Source: Pelagadaptatus aseana (GTDB lineage: Bacteria; Pseudomonadota; Gammaproteobacteria; Pseudomonadales; Cellvibrionaceae). From it: 64,000 bases of DNA. Below the pieces are notes generated by a model. The model was not told the origin of the DNA and made no database searches. It saw only the letters and a program-made list of their open reading frames with translations. The stretch spans positions 1 to 64,000 of the forward strand of contig BAABNI010000008.1 in the NCBI GenBank assembly GCA_040365065.1. Reading direction: 5' to 3'. Of this stretch, positions 27,601 to 36,754 are shown piece after piece. A program made the translations under genes and the position numbers. The number at the start of each line of letters is the position of its first letter. Position 1 is the stretch's first letter.

Positions 27601-27767
27601 AAGTACATTTTTGTCATCCCTGTCGTTGCGGGGGTGACATCCTTCTCCTGTTCTTCAAATTTCAGATATCAAGTCACTCGCCCCATTTGGTCATTGGCTG
27701 AACCGCCTTGCCTGTGGTCTTATTTCACCTATTGTTTAATTTACTGAATTTGTCCAAGAGAGGATTT

Positions 27768-28559
27768 ATGGGGCTCTTTGATCAAAATACCGCAATTGAA
27801 AAAGTGGCCGACAATCGCTGGAAAGCGCAGCTGAGCGAAAATTGGTGCATTGGACCGGTGCCCAATGGCGGTTATCTGATGGCCATCGCCGGTAAGGCTT
27901 TGAGTGAAGCTCTGCCTCACAAAGAGCCTATGTCGATCAACGGCTTTTATATGGCCGCTTCTCGTGTTGGTGAATGCGAGATTGTGGTTGAACCGCTGAC
28001 ACTGGGCAAATCCACCAGCTATGCCGTGGCCAAGTTGATTCAGGATGGCGAGTTAAAAGTCCAGTTTACGGCTGCCTATACCCAGCTCGATAAACTCTAC
28101 GGTGAGACGATCATGGACGTCAGCCCACCGGATGTTCCCGCTATTGAGGATTGTATCGATATTCCTCGGGCTCCAATGATCAATGTGCAGAAATACACCT
28201 TGCAGAAAGTCGCACCGGGTGCGGATAAAAACTTTTTGGGCGAGCCGCAGAAGAGTGGTGAATGGAGTGGCTGGATTGATTTTAAAGATGGCAATGTGCT
28301 GGATGTCTACAGCTTGTTGTACTTTACCGATGCCTACCCGCCACCGGTATTTACCCATTTTGGTCCCACAGGTTGGGTGCCAACCATTGAGTTGACTGTG
28401 CAAGTGCGAGCCAAGCCTGTATCCGGTCCACTGAAAGTCCACTTTAAGTCCAAAATGATGACCCAGGGCGTTCTGGAAGAGGACGGTGAAATTTGGGATG
28501 CCGAAGGCAACCTGTTGGCCATCAGCCGGCAAACCGCCAAATTTCGCTTGCCCGGTTAA
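27768..28559 (+). CDS. Acyl-CoA thioesterase-like protein (TesB-like double hotdog)
   Basis: 263 residues from ATG 27768, which has AGAGAGG five bases before it; the frame is open further upstream without a ribosome site. Early segment WCIGPVPNGGYLMAIAGKAL is the N-terminal hotdog helix with the usual NGGY, and the C-terminal hotdog holds HFGPTGWVPTIELTVQVRAKP and GEIWDAEGNLLAISRQTAKFR. The family cleaves acyl-CoA; the chain length is unknown. Transcribed after lysS, ending at a strong terminator. Confidence 0.85.
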   Translation: MGLFDQNTAIEKVADNRWKAQLSENWCIGPVPNGGYLMAIAGKALSEALPHKEPMSINGFYMAASRVGECEIVVEPLTLGKSTSYAVAKLIQDGELKVQFTAAYTQLDKLYGETIMDVSPPDVPAIEDCIDIPRAPMINVQKYTLQKVAPGADKNFLGEPQKSGEWSGWIDFKDGNVLDVYSLLYFTDAYPPPVFTHFGPTGWVPTIELTVQVRAKPVSGPLKVHFKSKMMTQGVLEEDGEIWDAEGNLLAISRQTAKFRLPG

Positions 28560-28580
28560 TGGCGATTACCTTCGGCCATT

Positions 28581-28617
28581 AAAAAGCCCGTCAGAATCCG
28601 ATTCTGACGGGCTTTTT
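28581..28617. terminator. Strong symmetric terminator between convergent genes
   Basis: A 17-base arm starting AAAAAGCCCGTCAG and its perfect complement ending CTGACGGGCTTTTT, loop of three. It serves the thioesterase gene (+) and the GST gene (-). Confidence 0.93.
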
Positions 28618-28643
28618 GTTTGGTTAGGTCTCGCTGCTCTCTA

Positions 28644-29252
28644 TCAGGCTTTGGCTGAGGGGCGGCTGGAAACCAGCTCGTGCCAGCGTTTGATGTTCAC
28701 CTGTTCATCGGTTGGTTTGATCTTAACTACCCTGGCAAAATCGATGGCGCACAGCAGGCTGATGTCCGCGGCGGAGAAGTTGTCGCCGGCAATATAGGTG
28801 TGCTTGCCCAGTTGTTCTTCAGCCAGTTCCAGAAACTGGACGGCGTTTTTACCGGCTTCTACACCCCATTCGGCTACCGGGTTCATGCGGTCTTTAAAGT
28901 AGCCGGTGGTGTGTTGGAAGCAAAACCCCACCTGCAGCATAAAGCCAAACTCAACTCGGCGCTGCCACATCTCAACTTCGGCTTTTTCCAGTGGGGTGTT
29001 GCCCAGCAGCGGTGTTTCGGGGTTGGTTTCTTCGAAGTAGCGACAGATCGCCATAGTCTCGCCAATGCAGGTACCGTCATCCAGTTCGAGGAAAGGGACC
29101 TTGGTGGTAACATTTTTGGCGCGCATTTCCGGCGTCAGGTTTTCACCACCGGCGATATCCAGTTGCACGTACTCCATATCGATGCCTTTTTCCGCAAGAA
29201 ACATGCGTACTCGACGAGGATTGGGGGCGGTTTTGGTTTCGTAAATCTTCAT
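28644..29252 (-). CDS. Glutathione S-transferase family protein
   Basis: 202 residues. Thioredoxin-like N-terminal domain begins KIYETKTAPNPRRVRMFLAEKG and contains the cis-Pro KVPFLELDDG and GETMAICRYFEE, which bind glutathione. The C-terminal helical domain has GDNFSAADISLLCAIDFARVV, the conserved N-capping box with Asp. Substrate unknown. It is a single gene divergent from serC. Confidence 0.9.
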   Translation of the reverse strand: MKIYETKTAPNPRRVRMFLAEKGIDMEYVQLDIAGGENLTPEMRAKNVTTKVPFLELDDGTCIGETMAICRYFEETNPETPLLGNTPLEKAEVEMWQRRVEFGFMLQVGFCFQHTTGYFKDRMNPVAEWGVEAGKNAVQFLELAEEQLGKHTYIAGDNFSAADISLLCAIDFARVVKIKPTDEQVNIKRWHELVSSRPSAKA

Positions 29253-29397
29253 TAATGTCTCACCTTATTATTGGCTTTGCGGTTTTTTATTTTTAAAAAG
29301 TCACCGGATCATAGCTGAATAGGCAGTGGTGTGAAAAGCTGTCATAATCGCCGACTTCAATTTTTTTACACTTCTTATTTTGCGAGTGAATTTCACT

Positions 29398-30513
29398 ATG
29401 AAGCCATCGGTTAAGCCCCAGAATCCGAATTTTTCTTCCGGCCCTTGCAGCAAGCGTCCGGGCTATGACGTCAATGCACTGAGTCTGGAAACTCTGGGCC
29501 GTTCCCACCGTTCCAGTCTGGGTAAGGCTGCACTTGGTGAGGCTTGCAGTAAAACAGCGGAGCTGCTTGGTTTGCCTGAGGGATACCGTGTAGGTGTGGT
29601 GCCGGCTTCTGATACTGGCGCGGTTGAGATGGCGTTGTGGTCAATGTTGGGTGCTCGCCCTGTGGATGTAGTGCACTGGGAATCTTTCGGGTCCGGCTGG
29701 TACAGTGATATCACCAAACAACTGAAGCTGGATGATGCTCGCTCCATAACGGCTGACTATGGTCAGTTACCGAATCTGGATGACGTCAATTTTGACCACG
29801 ATGTGGTGTTTACCTGGAACGGCACCACCTCGGGCGTCAAGGTGCCTGATGGTGACTGGATTGCGGACGATCGCACCGGTCTCACTATTTGTGATGCCAC
29901 CTCTGCGGTTTTCGCTATGGAAATGCCATGGGAAAAGCTGGATGTGGTGACCTTCTCCTGGCAAAAGGTGCTGGGTGGTGAGGGTGCCCACGGCATGTTG
30001 ATTCTGAGTCCTCGCGCGGTTGAGCGTCTGGAAAACTATACCCCGGCCTGGCCTCTGCCCAAGATTTTCCGCATGACCAAAGGTGGCAAGTTGATCGAGG
30101 GTATCTTTAAAGGAGCCACCATCAATACCCCTTCCATGTTGTGTGTGGCGGATTATCTGGATGCCCTGAATTGGATTGAGTCTCTGGGTGGTGTGTCTGC
30201 TGCGATTAAGAAATCCGAAGATAATCTGGCGGTAGTGGAAGCCTTTGTCGCTGAGAATGATTGGATTAATTTTCTGGCGGCAGAAAAAGCGACATTGTCC
30301 AATACCAGTATTTGTCTGACACTGGATGCCACTGCTGATCAGGTGAAAGCGATGGTTAAGCTGCTCGATAGTGAAGGTGTTGCCTACGATATCGGCGCTT
30401 ACCGTGACGCTCCTGATGGCCTGCGTTTGTGGGGTGGTGCGACGGTTGAGAAGGCTGATATGGAAGCATTGATGCCTTGGTTGGCATGGGCTTATCAGGA
30501 AGTTACTGCTTAA
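29398..30513 (+). CDS. serC: Phosphoserine aminotransferase
   Basis: 371 residues of the PLP aminotransferase subgroup typical of alphaproteobacterial and archaeal SerC: NPNFSSGPCSKRPGY start, SLGKAALGEACSKT, and the PLP lysine in TFSWQKVLGGEGAHGM. It converts 3-phosphohydroxypyruvate to phosphoserine. I use ATG 29398; TTG 29380 and GTG 29386 are upstream options with no better ribosome site. SerA follows, separated by a repeat-filled spacer, so the two steps of serine synthesis are together. Confidence 0.93.
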   Translation: MKPSVKPQNPNFSSGPCSKRPGYDVNALSLETLGRSHRSSLGKAALGEACSKTAELLGLPEGYRVGVVPASDTGAVEMALWSMLGARPVDVVHWESFGSGWYSDITKQLKLDDARSITADYGQLPNLDDVNFDHDVVFTWNGTTSGVKVPDGDWIADDRTGLTICDATSAVFAMEMPWEKLDVVTFSWQKVLGGEGAHGMLILSPRAVERLENYTPAWPLPKIFRMTKGGKLIEGIFKGATINTPSMLCVADYLDALNWIESLGGVSAAIKKSEDNLAVVEAFVAENDWINFLAAEKATLSNTSICLTLDATADQVKAMVKLLDSEGVAYDIGAYRDAPDGLRLWGGATVEKADMEALMPWLAWAYQEVTA

Positions 30514-30528
30514 TTTTTAATAAAGCGA

Positions 30529-30867
30529 CGGTATAGGTGCCGTTGCTGTCGGGCGGTCACCGGGTGTAAGGGTTGAAGACGCGCCGTAAACCCATCCATG
30601 GGGGCTCCGCTCCAGCATCCCTGCTGGAGAGGGCCTTCAACCCTTACCCCCGGCAACCACCCTGCAATGTGCCAGTATCGAATTTGGCACGTCGTTAGGA
30701 TGGATACTGGGTGCTGCCTTCTGAGACCGTTTGCCTGGGCAGTTAACTGCTCCTGCGTTAACGGCATTTACGCCATCCATGGCGCTCGGATGCGGCAACC
30801 GAGCTTACAGGGATGTATTCACAGCGTGTCTCAGAAGGCAGTACCCAGTAGCCGTCCGGATTAAAAA
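30529..30867. repeat. Nested inverted-repeat region between serC and serA (REP- or MITE-like)
   Basis: About 340 bases of palindromes, no gene. Arm pair A: CCGGGTGTAAGGGTTGAAG (30560-30578) with CTTCAACCCTTACCCCCGG (30635-30653). Arm pair B: 30705-30727 (TACTGGGTGCTGCC...) with 30828-30850 (...GGCAGTACCCAGTA). Inside are hairpins CTCCAGCA/TGCTGGAG, GTGCCA/TGGCAC (30669-30690), the palindrome GCAGTTAACTGC (30739-30750) and CCATCCATGG twice (30592-30601, 30773-30782). It looks like a mobile repeat family that inserted between two operon partners. The 402-base gap 30514-30915 holds nothing else I can support except the serA ribosome site. Confidence 0.7.
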
Positions 30868-30915
30868 ATCCAAATTTAGTTTTACCGGAACAATAAGAAC
30901 AAACAGGGAAATAAC

Positions 30916-32088
30916 ATGTTCAAAATCAAAACGTACAACGCGATTTCCAGCAAAGGCCTGAATCGCTTCGATCGCGATCATTATGAAGTGGCCAGCGAAA
31001 TGTCCACCCCGGATGCCTATGTTCTGAGAAGCCACAAGCTTCATGGTGAAGCGATTCCTGAATCGCTGGTGGCCGTGGCGCGTGCCGGTGCCGGTGTTAA
31101 TAATATTCCGGTGGACGATTACACCAAAGAAGGTGTGGTTGTTTTTAATACGCCGGGTGCCAATGCCAATGCGGTAAAAGAACTGGTGTTGTCCGGTCTG
31201 TTGTTAAGCTCACGGGATATTGTGGGCGGCATGAATTATGTTCAAACCCTGACCGATATGGAAGATGCCGGTGAGATGGGCAAGTTGCTGGAAAAAGAGA
31301 AAAAGCGCTTTGCCGGTAACGAGCTGTATGGCCGGACTCTTGGTGTAGTCGGTCTGGGGGCTATTGGCTCCATGGTGGCGGAAATGGCTTTGTCGCTGGG
31401 AATGAACGTTGTCGGCTATGATCCTGCTCTGTCTGTGGAAGCGGCCTGGCGTCTGCCAAGTTCTGTCGAGAAGATGGAAAATCTGCAAATGCTGTTGAGT
31501 CACTCCGACTATGTCACTCTGCATGTGCCTGCCATTGAGCCTACCTACCATATGGTTAATGCCGAGGCGCTGCAATCAGTGAAGAAGGGGGCTGTATTGT
31601 TGAATTTTGCCCGTGAGTCGATTGTTGATGCCAAGGCGGCTGCTGATTCACTGGATAAGGGCCAGTTGGGGATGTACGTTTGTGATTTTCCGGAGCCCTG
31701 TTTGCTCAATCGCAAAGATGTTCTGGCGATGCCGCATATCGGCGCCAGTACGGCTGAGGCTGAAGAGAACTGTGCCGTGATGGCGGCAGATCAGATCAAG
31801 GATTATCTGGAAAACGGTAACATCAAGAACTCGGTGAATTTTCCCGCAATCAGTCTGCCTCGTGCCGAAGGTGTGCGCATCACCTTCTGTAACGATAATG
31901 TTTCAGGGGTTTTGGGGCATGTGCTGTCGGTCTTTACTGATAATGACATCAACGTCATTGATATGATGAACAAGAGTCGTGGCGATGTGGCTTATAACAT
32001 TCTCGATGTTGAACAGGCGCCATCAGACGATGTGATTGCTGCGATTGAAGCGGTTGAGCACGTGATCAATGTGCGCGTCTTGGGTTAA
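30916..32088 (+). CDS. serA: D-3-phosphoglycerate dehydrogenase with ACT domain
   Basis: 390 residues. NAD-binding Rossmann motif GVVGLGAIGSMVAEMAL with the acidic residue in GYDP; catalytic Arg in LNFARESIVD, Glu in DFPEP, His in MPHIGASTAEAEENC. A C-terminal ACT domain (RITFCNDNVSGVLGHVLSVF) is where serine feeds back in this family. It is the short form without the intervening domain. It opens serine synthesis; SerC next door does the second step. Confidence 0.94.
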   Translation: MFKIKTYNAISSKGLNRFDRDHYEVASEMSTPDAYVLRSHKLHGEAIPESLVAVARAGAGVNNIPVDDYTKEGVVVFNTPGANANAVKELVLSGLLLSSRDIVGGMNYVQTLTDMEDAGEMGKLLEKEKKRFAGNELYGRTLGVVGLGAIGSMVAEMALSLGMNVVGYDPALSVEAAWRLPSSVEKMENLQMLLSHSDYVTLHVPAIEPTYHMVNAEALQSVKKGAVLLNFARESIVDAKAAADSLDKGQLGMYVCDFPEPCLLNRKDVLAMPHIGASTAEAEENCAVMAADQIKDYLENGNIKNSVNFPAISLPRAEGVRITFCNDNVSGVLGHVLSVFTDNDINVIDMMNKSRGDVAYNILDVEQAPSDDVIAAIEAVEHVINVRVLG

Positions 32089-32099
32089 TTACAGCACTC

Positions 32100-32411
32100 A
32101 TGTACAAGCTTTGCTTTTATGTTCCTGAGGCCGATGCCGAGGCCGTTAAGGCCGCGGTGTTTGCCGCCGGTGCTGGTCGAATTGGCGATTACGATTGCTG
32201 TTGTTGGCAGGTGCTGGGGCAGGGGCAGTTCAGACCGCTGGAGGGCAGCAACCCTCACATTGGTAGCCTTAATCAGGTCGAAAAGGTTGCTGAGTTCAGG
32301 ATTGAGATGGTCTGTGAGGATCATTTAATCAAACCGGCTGTGGCGGCATTGAAGCAAGCATATCCCTACGAAGAGCCGGCCTATGACGTTTGGCGGCTGG
32401 AAAGCCTCTAA
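32100..32411 (+). CDS. NIF3/YqfO-type small protein
   Basis: 103 residues, MYKLCFYVPEADAEAVKAAV start and YPYEEPAYDVWRLE end. This is the stand-alone CutA-like domain seen as an insert in YqfO/NIF3 proteins. Function of the stand-alone form is not known. It lies 11 bases after serA and is likely cotranscribed. Confidence 0.8.
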   Translation: MYKLCFYVPEADAEAVKAAVFAAGAGRIGDYDCCCWQVLGQGQFRPLEGSNPHIGSLNQVEKVAEFRIEMVCEDHLIKPAVAALKQAYPYEEPAYDVWRLESL

Positions 32412-32424
32412 GTAATCTCTGATC

Positions 32425-33012
32425 TTATTTATTGCGATAAACCGGGGTGTCGAACGAGGTGTTCTTATCGGTCCCGGGCTTGTAAATGGCTTCGCTGCGC
32501 ATTGGAAATTCGCCCGCTTTGCGGTCACTGAAAAAGTGTCTCAGGGTTTTCTTTACCAATGGGAAGGCAATGTCATCCCAGGGTATTTCCTCTTCGCTAA
32601 ACAACGCCACTTCCAGTGATTCCGGGCCGGCGGAAAACTCAGACTCGGTCAGGTGGCCGCGAAACATCATATAGACCTGACTGATCTGGGGCAGGCTGAA
32701 CAGGGTATATAGGCTATCGAGTTGTACTTTGGCTCTGGCTTCTTCCCAGGTTTCCCGTGCGGCACCTTCTTCTACCGATTCGTTATTTTCCATAAAGCCC
32801 GCTGGCAGGGTCCAGAAGCCATAACGTGGTTCGATGGCGCGTTTACACATCAAAACCTTGTCCTGGTAGACCGGCAGGCAGCCTGCGATGATTTTGGGAT
32901 TCTGGTAGTGGATGGCACTGCAGTCATCGTCGGTGCATATATGGCGGTGACGGTCATCACCGTTGGGAATCTGCAGCTCAACTTCGCTGCCGCAGTGACT
33001 GCAATGCTTCAT
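32425..33012 (-). CDS. NUDIX hydrolase with N-terminal zinc ribbon
   Basis: 195 residues. Residues 4-31 hold CSHCG and CTDDDC, a four-cysteine zinc ribbon. The Nudix box is GFMENNESVEEGAARETWEEAR, an exact G-x5-E-x7-RE-x2-EE pattern, in a domain that begins IIAGCLPVYQDKVLMCKRA. Relatives of this two-domain form hydrolyse ADP-ribose or NADH-like dinucleotides; the substrate here is inferred only. Convergent with the serA-side genes. Confidence 0.88.
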   Translation of the reverse strand: MKHCSHCGSEVELQIPNGDDRHRHICTDDDCSAIHYQNPKIIAGCLPVYQDKVLMCKRAIEPRYGFWTLPAGFMENNESVEEGAARETWEEARAKVQLDSLYTLFSLPQISQVYMMFRGHLTESEFSAGPESLEVALFSEEEIPWDDIAFPLVKKTLRHFFSDRKAGEFPMRSEAIYKPGTDKNTSFDTPVYRNK

Positions 33013-33123
33013 AAGTAACCCTTTGAGTGAATTTATCCAGCCAGTATAAAGCAGATGTTCATGGACGACACTAAGCGTTTTACGGTAGCGTGTAAGGTGT
33101 AGTTTAAAAAATGATGTTTAAAA

Positions 33124-33792
33124 ATGTTGAGCCAACTTACGACGAATATAAAGGCTTCGACGCCATTGAATCAAAAGCGTGGCAGTCACCCCAAGCACGC
33201 TGCGGTTTTACTGGCGCTGACCAGCAATGAACAAAACCCATCGGTGATACTCACCAAAAGGGCGATGCACCTCAATAACCACAGCGGTGAGGTTTCTCTG
33301 CCGGGTGGCAAGTGGGAGGATCAGGACGAGAGTCTGATGCGAACCGCGTTGCGTGAAACCCATGAAGAAATTGGGATGCAACCAGATTGGGTGGACGTGA
33401 TTTGCAATCTGCCGGTAGCCCATACCTGGCAGGGTATAGAGGTGACGCCCTATGTGGGGGTGGTGGCTGAAAACCTGCCTCTGCAGCCCAATCCTGATGA
33501 GCTCGATGCCATTTTTGAAGTGCCACTGTCTTTCTTTCTCAAAGATCAGCGAACCCGTACCGATGTATTCCCGCGCGAGGGTGGGGCGGTCTGGTCGCCG
33601 GCCTACGACTATCAGGGCTATGAAATTTGGGGGTTTACCGCCCGGCTCATGGTAGAATTCCTGAATCAGTTCTGGGGCAGCGAGTTATCGCGTACCAATC
33701 CGGCCCGGGAAAAGGACTGGTCTAAAGATCCAATTTATATAGAGCGCCGTAAGCAGGCATTGGCAGCAGCGGCGCGTGTAAAACAGCAGTAA
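33124..33792 (+). CDS. NUDIX CoA pyrophosphatase, NudL-like
   Basis: 222 residues. HAAVLLALTSNEQNPSVILTKR precedes SLPGGKWEDQDESLMRTALRETHEEIGM, the CoA-type Nudix box in which the first Gly is shifted, as in NudL. Later FxxPLxxF-like text (FEVPLSFFL) and YEIWGFTARLMVEFL are typical. It would cleave CoA derivatives to 3',5'-ADP and phosphopantetheine products. It heads a run with the DUF1289 gene (7-base gap) and purT. Confidence 0.88.
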   Translation: MLSQLTTNIKASTPLNQKRGSHPKHAAVLLALTSNEQNPSVILTKRAMHLNNHSGEVSLPGGKWEDQDESLMRTALRETHEEIGMQPDWVDVICNLPVAHTWQGIEVTPYVGVVAENLPLQPNPDELDAIFEVPLSFFLKDQRTRTDVFPREGGAVWSPAYDYQGYEIWGFTARLMVEFLNQFWGSELSRTNPAREKDWSKDPIYIERRKQALAAAARVKQQ

Positions 33793-33799
33793 ATAATTT

Positions 33800-34024
33800 A
33801 TGAGTGATGTAAAGAAAGTAGGTACCTCGGTTCGTCCGGGGGAGAGACCCATCAGTTCCCCCTGTGTCTCCATCTGTGTTCTCAACGAGGATGATGTGTG
33901 TACCGGTTGTTATCGCACCGGCAAAGAGATCAGTCACTGGGGGGTGTTTGATAATGATGAACGTATGGATGTGCTGAAGCGCTGCGCTCAGCGTGCCCGT
34001 GCCAATAACCCTTTTGCCAGTTAA
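33800..34024 (+). CDS. DUF1289 cysteine-rich small protein
   Basis: 74 residues with SPCVSICVLNEDDVCTGCYR followed by EISHWGVF, the conserved C-x3-C-x7-C-x2-C plus W core of DUF1289. The four cysteines may bind metal. No function is established. Lies 7 bases after the NudL-like gene. Confidence 0.88.
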   Translation: MSDVKKVGTSVRPGERPISSPCVSICVLNEDDVCTGCYRTGKEISHWGVFDNDERMDVLKRCAQRARANNPFAS

Positions 34025-34051
34025 CTTTCCCTGTTTCTGAGAACCATTGCC

Positions 34052-35251
34052 ATGAGTCAACAGTCAGTCGATGTCACAATTGGTACGCCTTTTTCCAGCA
34101 CCGCCACCCGGGTATTACTCTGCGGATCGGGTGAGCTTGGCAAAGAGGTTGTGATCGAATTGCAACGTCTGGGTGTCGAGGTGATAGCCTGTGATCGCTA
34201 TGAAAATGCCCCAGCCATGCAGGTTGCTGACCGCAGCTATACGCTGTCGATGCTCAATGGTGATGCTCTGAGGTCGGTGATTGAGCTCGAGAAGCCCGAT
34301 TATATTGTTCCGGAGATTGAGGCCATAGCCACTGATACTCTGGTGGCCTTGGAGTCCGAGGGTTTTACCGTGGTGCCGACTGCCCGTGCGGCCCAGTTGA
34401 CCATGAACCGTGAGGGCATCCGGCGTCTGGCGTCCGAAGAGCTGGGTTTGCAAACCTCTCCCTATGAGTTTGCAGACAATTTTGATGCCTTCTCTGCAGC
34501 GGTTGCCCGTATCGGCATTCCCTGTGTGGTTAAGCCGATTATGAGCTCCTCGGGCAAAGGCCAGAGTCTCATAAAAAACAGCGATGATATTCAAGCTGCC
34601 TGGGACTACGCTCAGGAAGGCGGTCGCGCCGGAGCTGGCCGGGTGATTGTAGAGGGCTTTGTGGACTTCGATTATGAAATTACCCTGCTGACAGTCCGCC
34701 ATCGTGATGGCACCAGTTTTTGCGAGCCCATCGGTCATCGTCAGGAAAATGGTGATTATCAGGAGTCCTGGCAGCCACAGCCCATGAGTGCTGAGGCACT
34801 GCAAGCTGCGAGGGATATGGGTGAAAAAATCACTTCCGCGCTGGGTGGCTGGGGGCTGTTCGGTGTCGAGTTATTCATCAAAGGCGATCAGGTGATTTTC
34901 AGTGAGGTGTCACCACGCCCACATGATACCGGTCTGGTTACGCTGATTTCGCAGGATCTTTCGGAGTTCGCCCTACACGCCCGAGCCATCCTTGGATTGC
35001 CAATACCCAATATCAAGTTGCATGGTCCATCCGCGTCATCGGTGATTTTGGTGGAAGGTGAGTCTCAGGATGTGTGTTTTGGTAATCTCGCGAATGCTCT
35101 GCTTGAGGCAGACACGGGATTGCGTCTTTTTGGTAAGCCTGAAGTCAGCGGACAACGCCGAATGGGAGTGGGTTTGGCTCGGGGAGAATCAATAGACGAC
35201 GCCAAAGCTAAGGCCTGCAAGGTGTCTGCTTCCGTTACCGTCAGTCTTTAA
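34052..35251 (+). CDS. purT: Formate-dependent phosphoribosylglycinamide formyltransferase
   Basis: 399-residue ATP-grasp enzyme that formylates GAR with formate and ATP in purine synthesis. The N-terminal domain reads RVLLCGSGELGKEVVIELQRLGVEVIACDRY; then AATDTLVALE-type text, the ATP-grasp loop PIMSSSGKGQSLI, and the metal site SEVSPRPHDTGLVTL. Full length. Confidence 0.96.
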   Translation: MSQQSVDVTIGTPFSSTATRVLLCGSGELGKEVVIELQRLGVEVIACDRYENAPAMQVADRSYTLSMLNGDALRSVIELEKPDYIVPEIEAIATDTLVALESEGFTVVPTARAAQLTMNREGIRRLASEELGLQTSPYEFADNFDAFSAAVARIGIPCVVKPIMSSSGKGQSLIKNSDDIQAAWDYAQEGGRAGAGRVIVEGFVDFDYEITLLTVRHRDGTSFCEPIGHRQENGDYQESWQPQPMSAEALQAARDMGEKITSALGGWGLFGVELFIKGDQVIFSEVSPRPHDTGLVTLISQDLSEFALHARAILGLPIPNIKLHGPSASSVILVEGESQDVCFGNLANALLEADTGLRLFGKPEVSGQRRMGVGLARGESIDDAKAKACKVSASVTVSL

Positions 35252-35263
35252 CCTGCGAGGCCG

Positions 35264-35695
35264 TTAAAGCGGCAATACCTTCCAGCCTTTGACGGATAAA
35301 TCCTGATCGGATACTTCGCAGATGATGCTATTGTCTTTTTGAGGTGCACTGTTGCGGCTGGAAGTTTGGGTTTCAATAAAAATAACGTACTTGTTCTCAT
35401 CCGGGGTGTAGCGACTGGCGACCGTATCAAACTGATGGCTGATTTCTTTACCGCTGGAAGAGGTCAACAATTTGTCTTCGCAGACGTACATGGCTTTGGC
35501 CATCGAATGGATCACGGTTGGCTTGGGTGGCTGCGGCTCAGCGGCGGCTTCCGCGGCAACTTCTGGCTGCGGTTCTTCTACTACCTCTTCTTCGGAATCA
35601 CCTATGGCGCCAGTGGCAAGCAGTGTTGCCACAATGGAAACATTGGTAAGCAGGACGGCAACCGCGCCGACCATCAAATATTCTTTGGCTTGCAT
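35264..35695 (-). CDS. Membrane-anchored protein of unknown function
   Basis: 143 residues: short N-terminus, one membrane helix (about 6-30, YLMVGAVAVLLTNVSIVATLLAT), a Glu/Pro/Ala-rich linker (about 33-58), then a folded domain of about 80 residues with two cysteines (YVCEDKL, SIICEVSD) that could pair. I do not recognise the domain. The layout suggests a periplasmic domain on a flexible tether. Confidence 0.7.
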   Translation of the reverse strand: MQAKEYLMVGAVAVLLTNVSIVATLLATGAIGDSEEEVVEEPQPEVAAEAAAEPQPPKPTVIHSMAKAMYVCEDKLLTSSSGKEISHQFDTVASRYTPDENKYVIFIETQTSSRNSAPQKDNSIICEVSDQDLSVKGWKVLPL

Positions 35696-35813
35696 GGTGT
35701 GAATGTTTGCCTCTCCGGTTTGAGGTCGGCCATTCTAAACCACGCAGTGATCAGTTTCTACAGGACTAAAGTTGTACCCACTTGAGCCTTTCGGCTGTGG
35801 CTTATTGGACAGT

Positions 35814-36341
35814 TTATGCCGTCAGCAGACGGTCGTATTTTTGGCTCAGGATATCGTAGAACTGTTCGCGCAGTTTCAGAATTTCCTGTTTTAAGGCAAC
35901 GATGTCCTGTTCGCTGATGTCCTGGCGGCCAACATAGACCTGCTTGCGGAAGTGAGCAATGCGGGCGCCGTAGAGACGCAGAGTTTTTTCCAGAGCTTTC
36001 TCCCCCAGCATCAACAGTTTGGCTTCTGCATCCGCCATTTTTTTGAACTCCTGCACCAGTTCGCTGTTAACTCGAGTGAGCTCTTCCTTGCGGGCTTCAG
36101 GCCACTGATTGCCAAAGCGGGTGGATTCAATTACCAGAGAAGAGTACTTGGCAAATATGTGATTGACGTTGCCGACGTTGCTGGATACATCTTCAAGAAT
36201 TTCGATGCGGCGGTTGCTCTTATCCGTTGGGGTCAGAGGGTTTCTGCGGCCTGCCAGCCAGAGGCAAGCAGCGGCGATAATGGCGCCCAGTGCGATTTTT
36301 ACCGAAGTATCGATCAATAGCCAGAGTTCTGTTGTTTCCAT
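35814..36341 (-). CDS. Membrane-anchored helical protein of unknown function
   Basis: 175 residues. One membrane helix (about 8-30, LIDTSVKIALGAIIAAACLWLAG), then mostly charged helix through the C-terminus (LVQEFKKMADAEAKLLMLGEKALEKTL, VALKQEILKLREQFYDILS) with coiled-coil character. Not recognised. It is alone on the minus strand beside another tethered protein of unknown role. Confidence 0.7.
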   Translation of the reverse strand: METTELWLLIDTSVKIALGAIIAAACLWLAGRRNPLTPTDKSNRRIEILEDVSSNVGNVNHIFAKYSSLVIESTRFGNQWPEARKEELTRVNSELVQEFKKMADAEAKLLMLGEKALEKTLRLYGARIAHFRKQVYVGRQDISEQDIVALKQEILKLREQFYDILSQKYDRLLTA

Positions 36342-36421
36342 AATCCATCTCCGCCAAAAAAGTGACGTTGTAAAAGGTTTTCAGAGATAGAGCAGAATCT
36401 GTGCCAACAGAGGGGGCAGGC

Positions 36422-36754
36422 TTAACCTCCGGCTATTTTGGCGCTATAACCGGCTTTCTCAAGCAACTCTTTCAATTTCTGGCGATCGTCGGTCTGGATT
36501 TCAATAACACCGTCTTTGACGCTGCCACCCACACCACATTGTTGCTTGAGTTTTTTCGCTAGAGCTTTCAGTGCGTCGGGCTTTTCCAGTACGCCTTTGA
36601 TCAGAGTTACGCCCTTGCCTTTGCGACCTTTGGTTTCCCGGTGCAGCCTGACAATGCCGTCGCCCTCAGGAGTGGCGGCGGCTTCCGGGGCCTCTTTAAT
36701 ACGACCCATGTCGGTGGAGTAGACCAATTTGGAGTTTTTGTTTCGCGGGTTCAT
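36422..36754 (-). CDS. yciH: SUI1/YciH-family translation factor
   Basis: 110 residues. KGVTLIKGV, then KALAKKLKQQCGVGGSVKDGVIEIQ, the SUI1 (eIF1) core, after a basic GRKGKG stretch. Bacterial members may influence start-site choice or stress; the role is not settled. Its ATG overlaps the stop of the upstream minus-strand gene by four bases, indicating cotranscription. Confidence 0.93.
   Translation of the reverse strand: MNPRNKNSKLVYSTDMGRIKEAPEAAATPEGDGIVRLHRETKGRKGKGVTLIKGVLEKPDALKALAKKLKQQCGVGGSVKDGVIEIQTDDRQKLKELLEKAGYSAKIAGG

Noticed and set aside
27613..27645. GTCATCCC...GGGGGTGAC stem after lysS as a terminator
   Set aside because: No T-run follows; left out.
30510..30961. Several short ORFs in the serC-serA gap
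   Set aside because: They lie inside palindromic repeats and share no family features.
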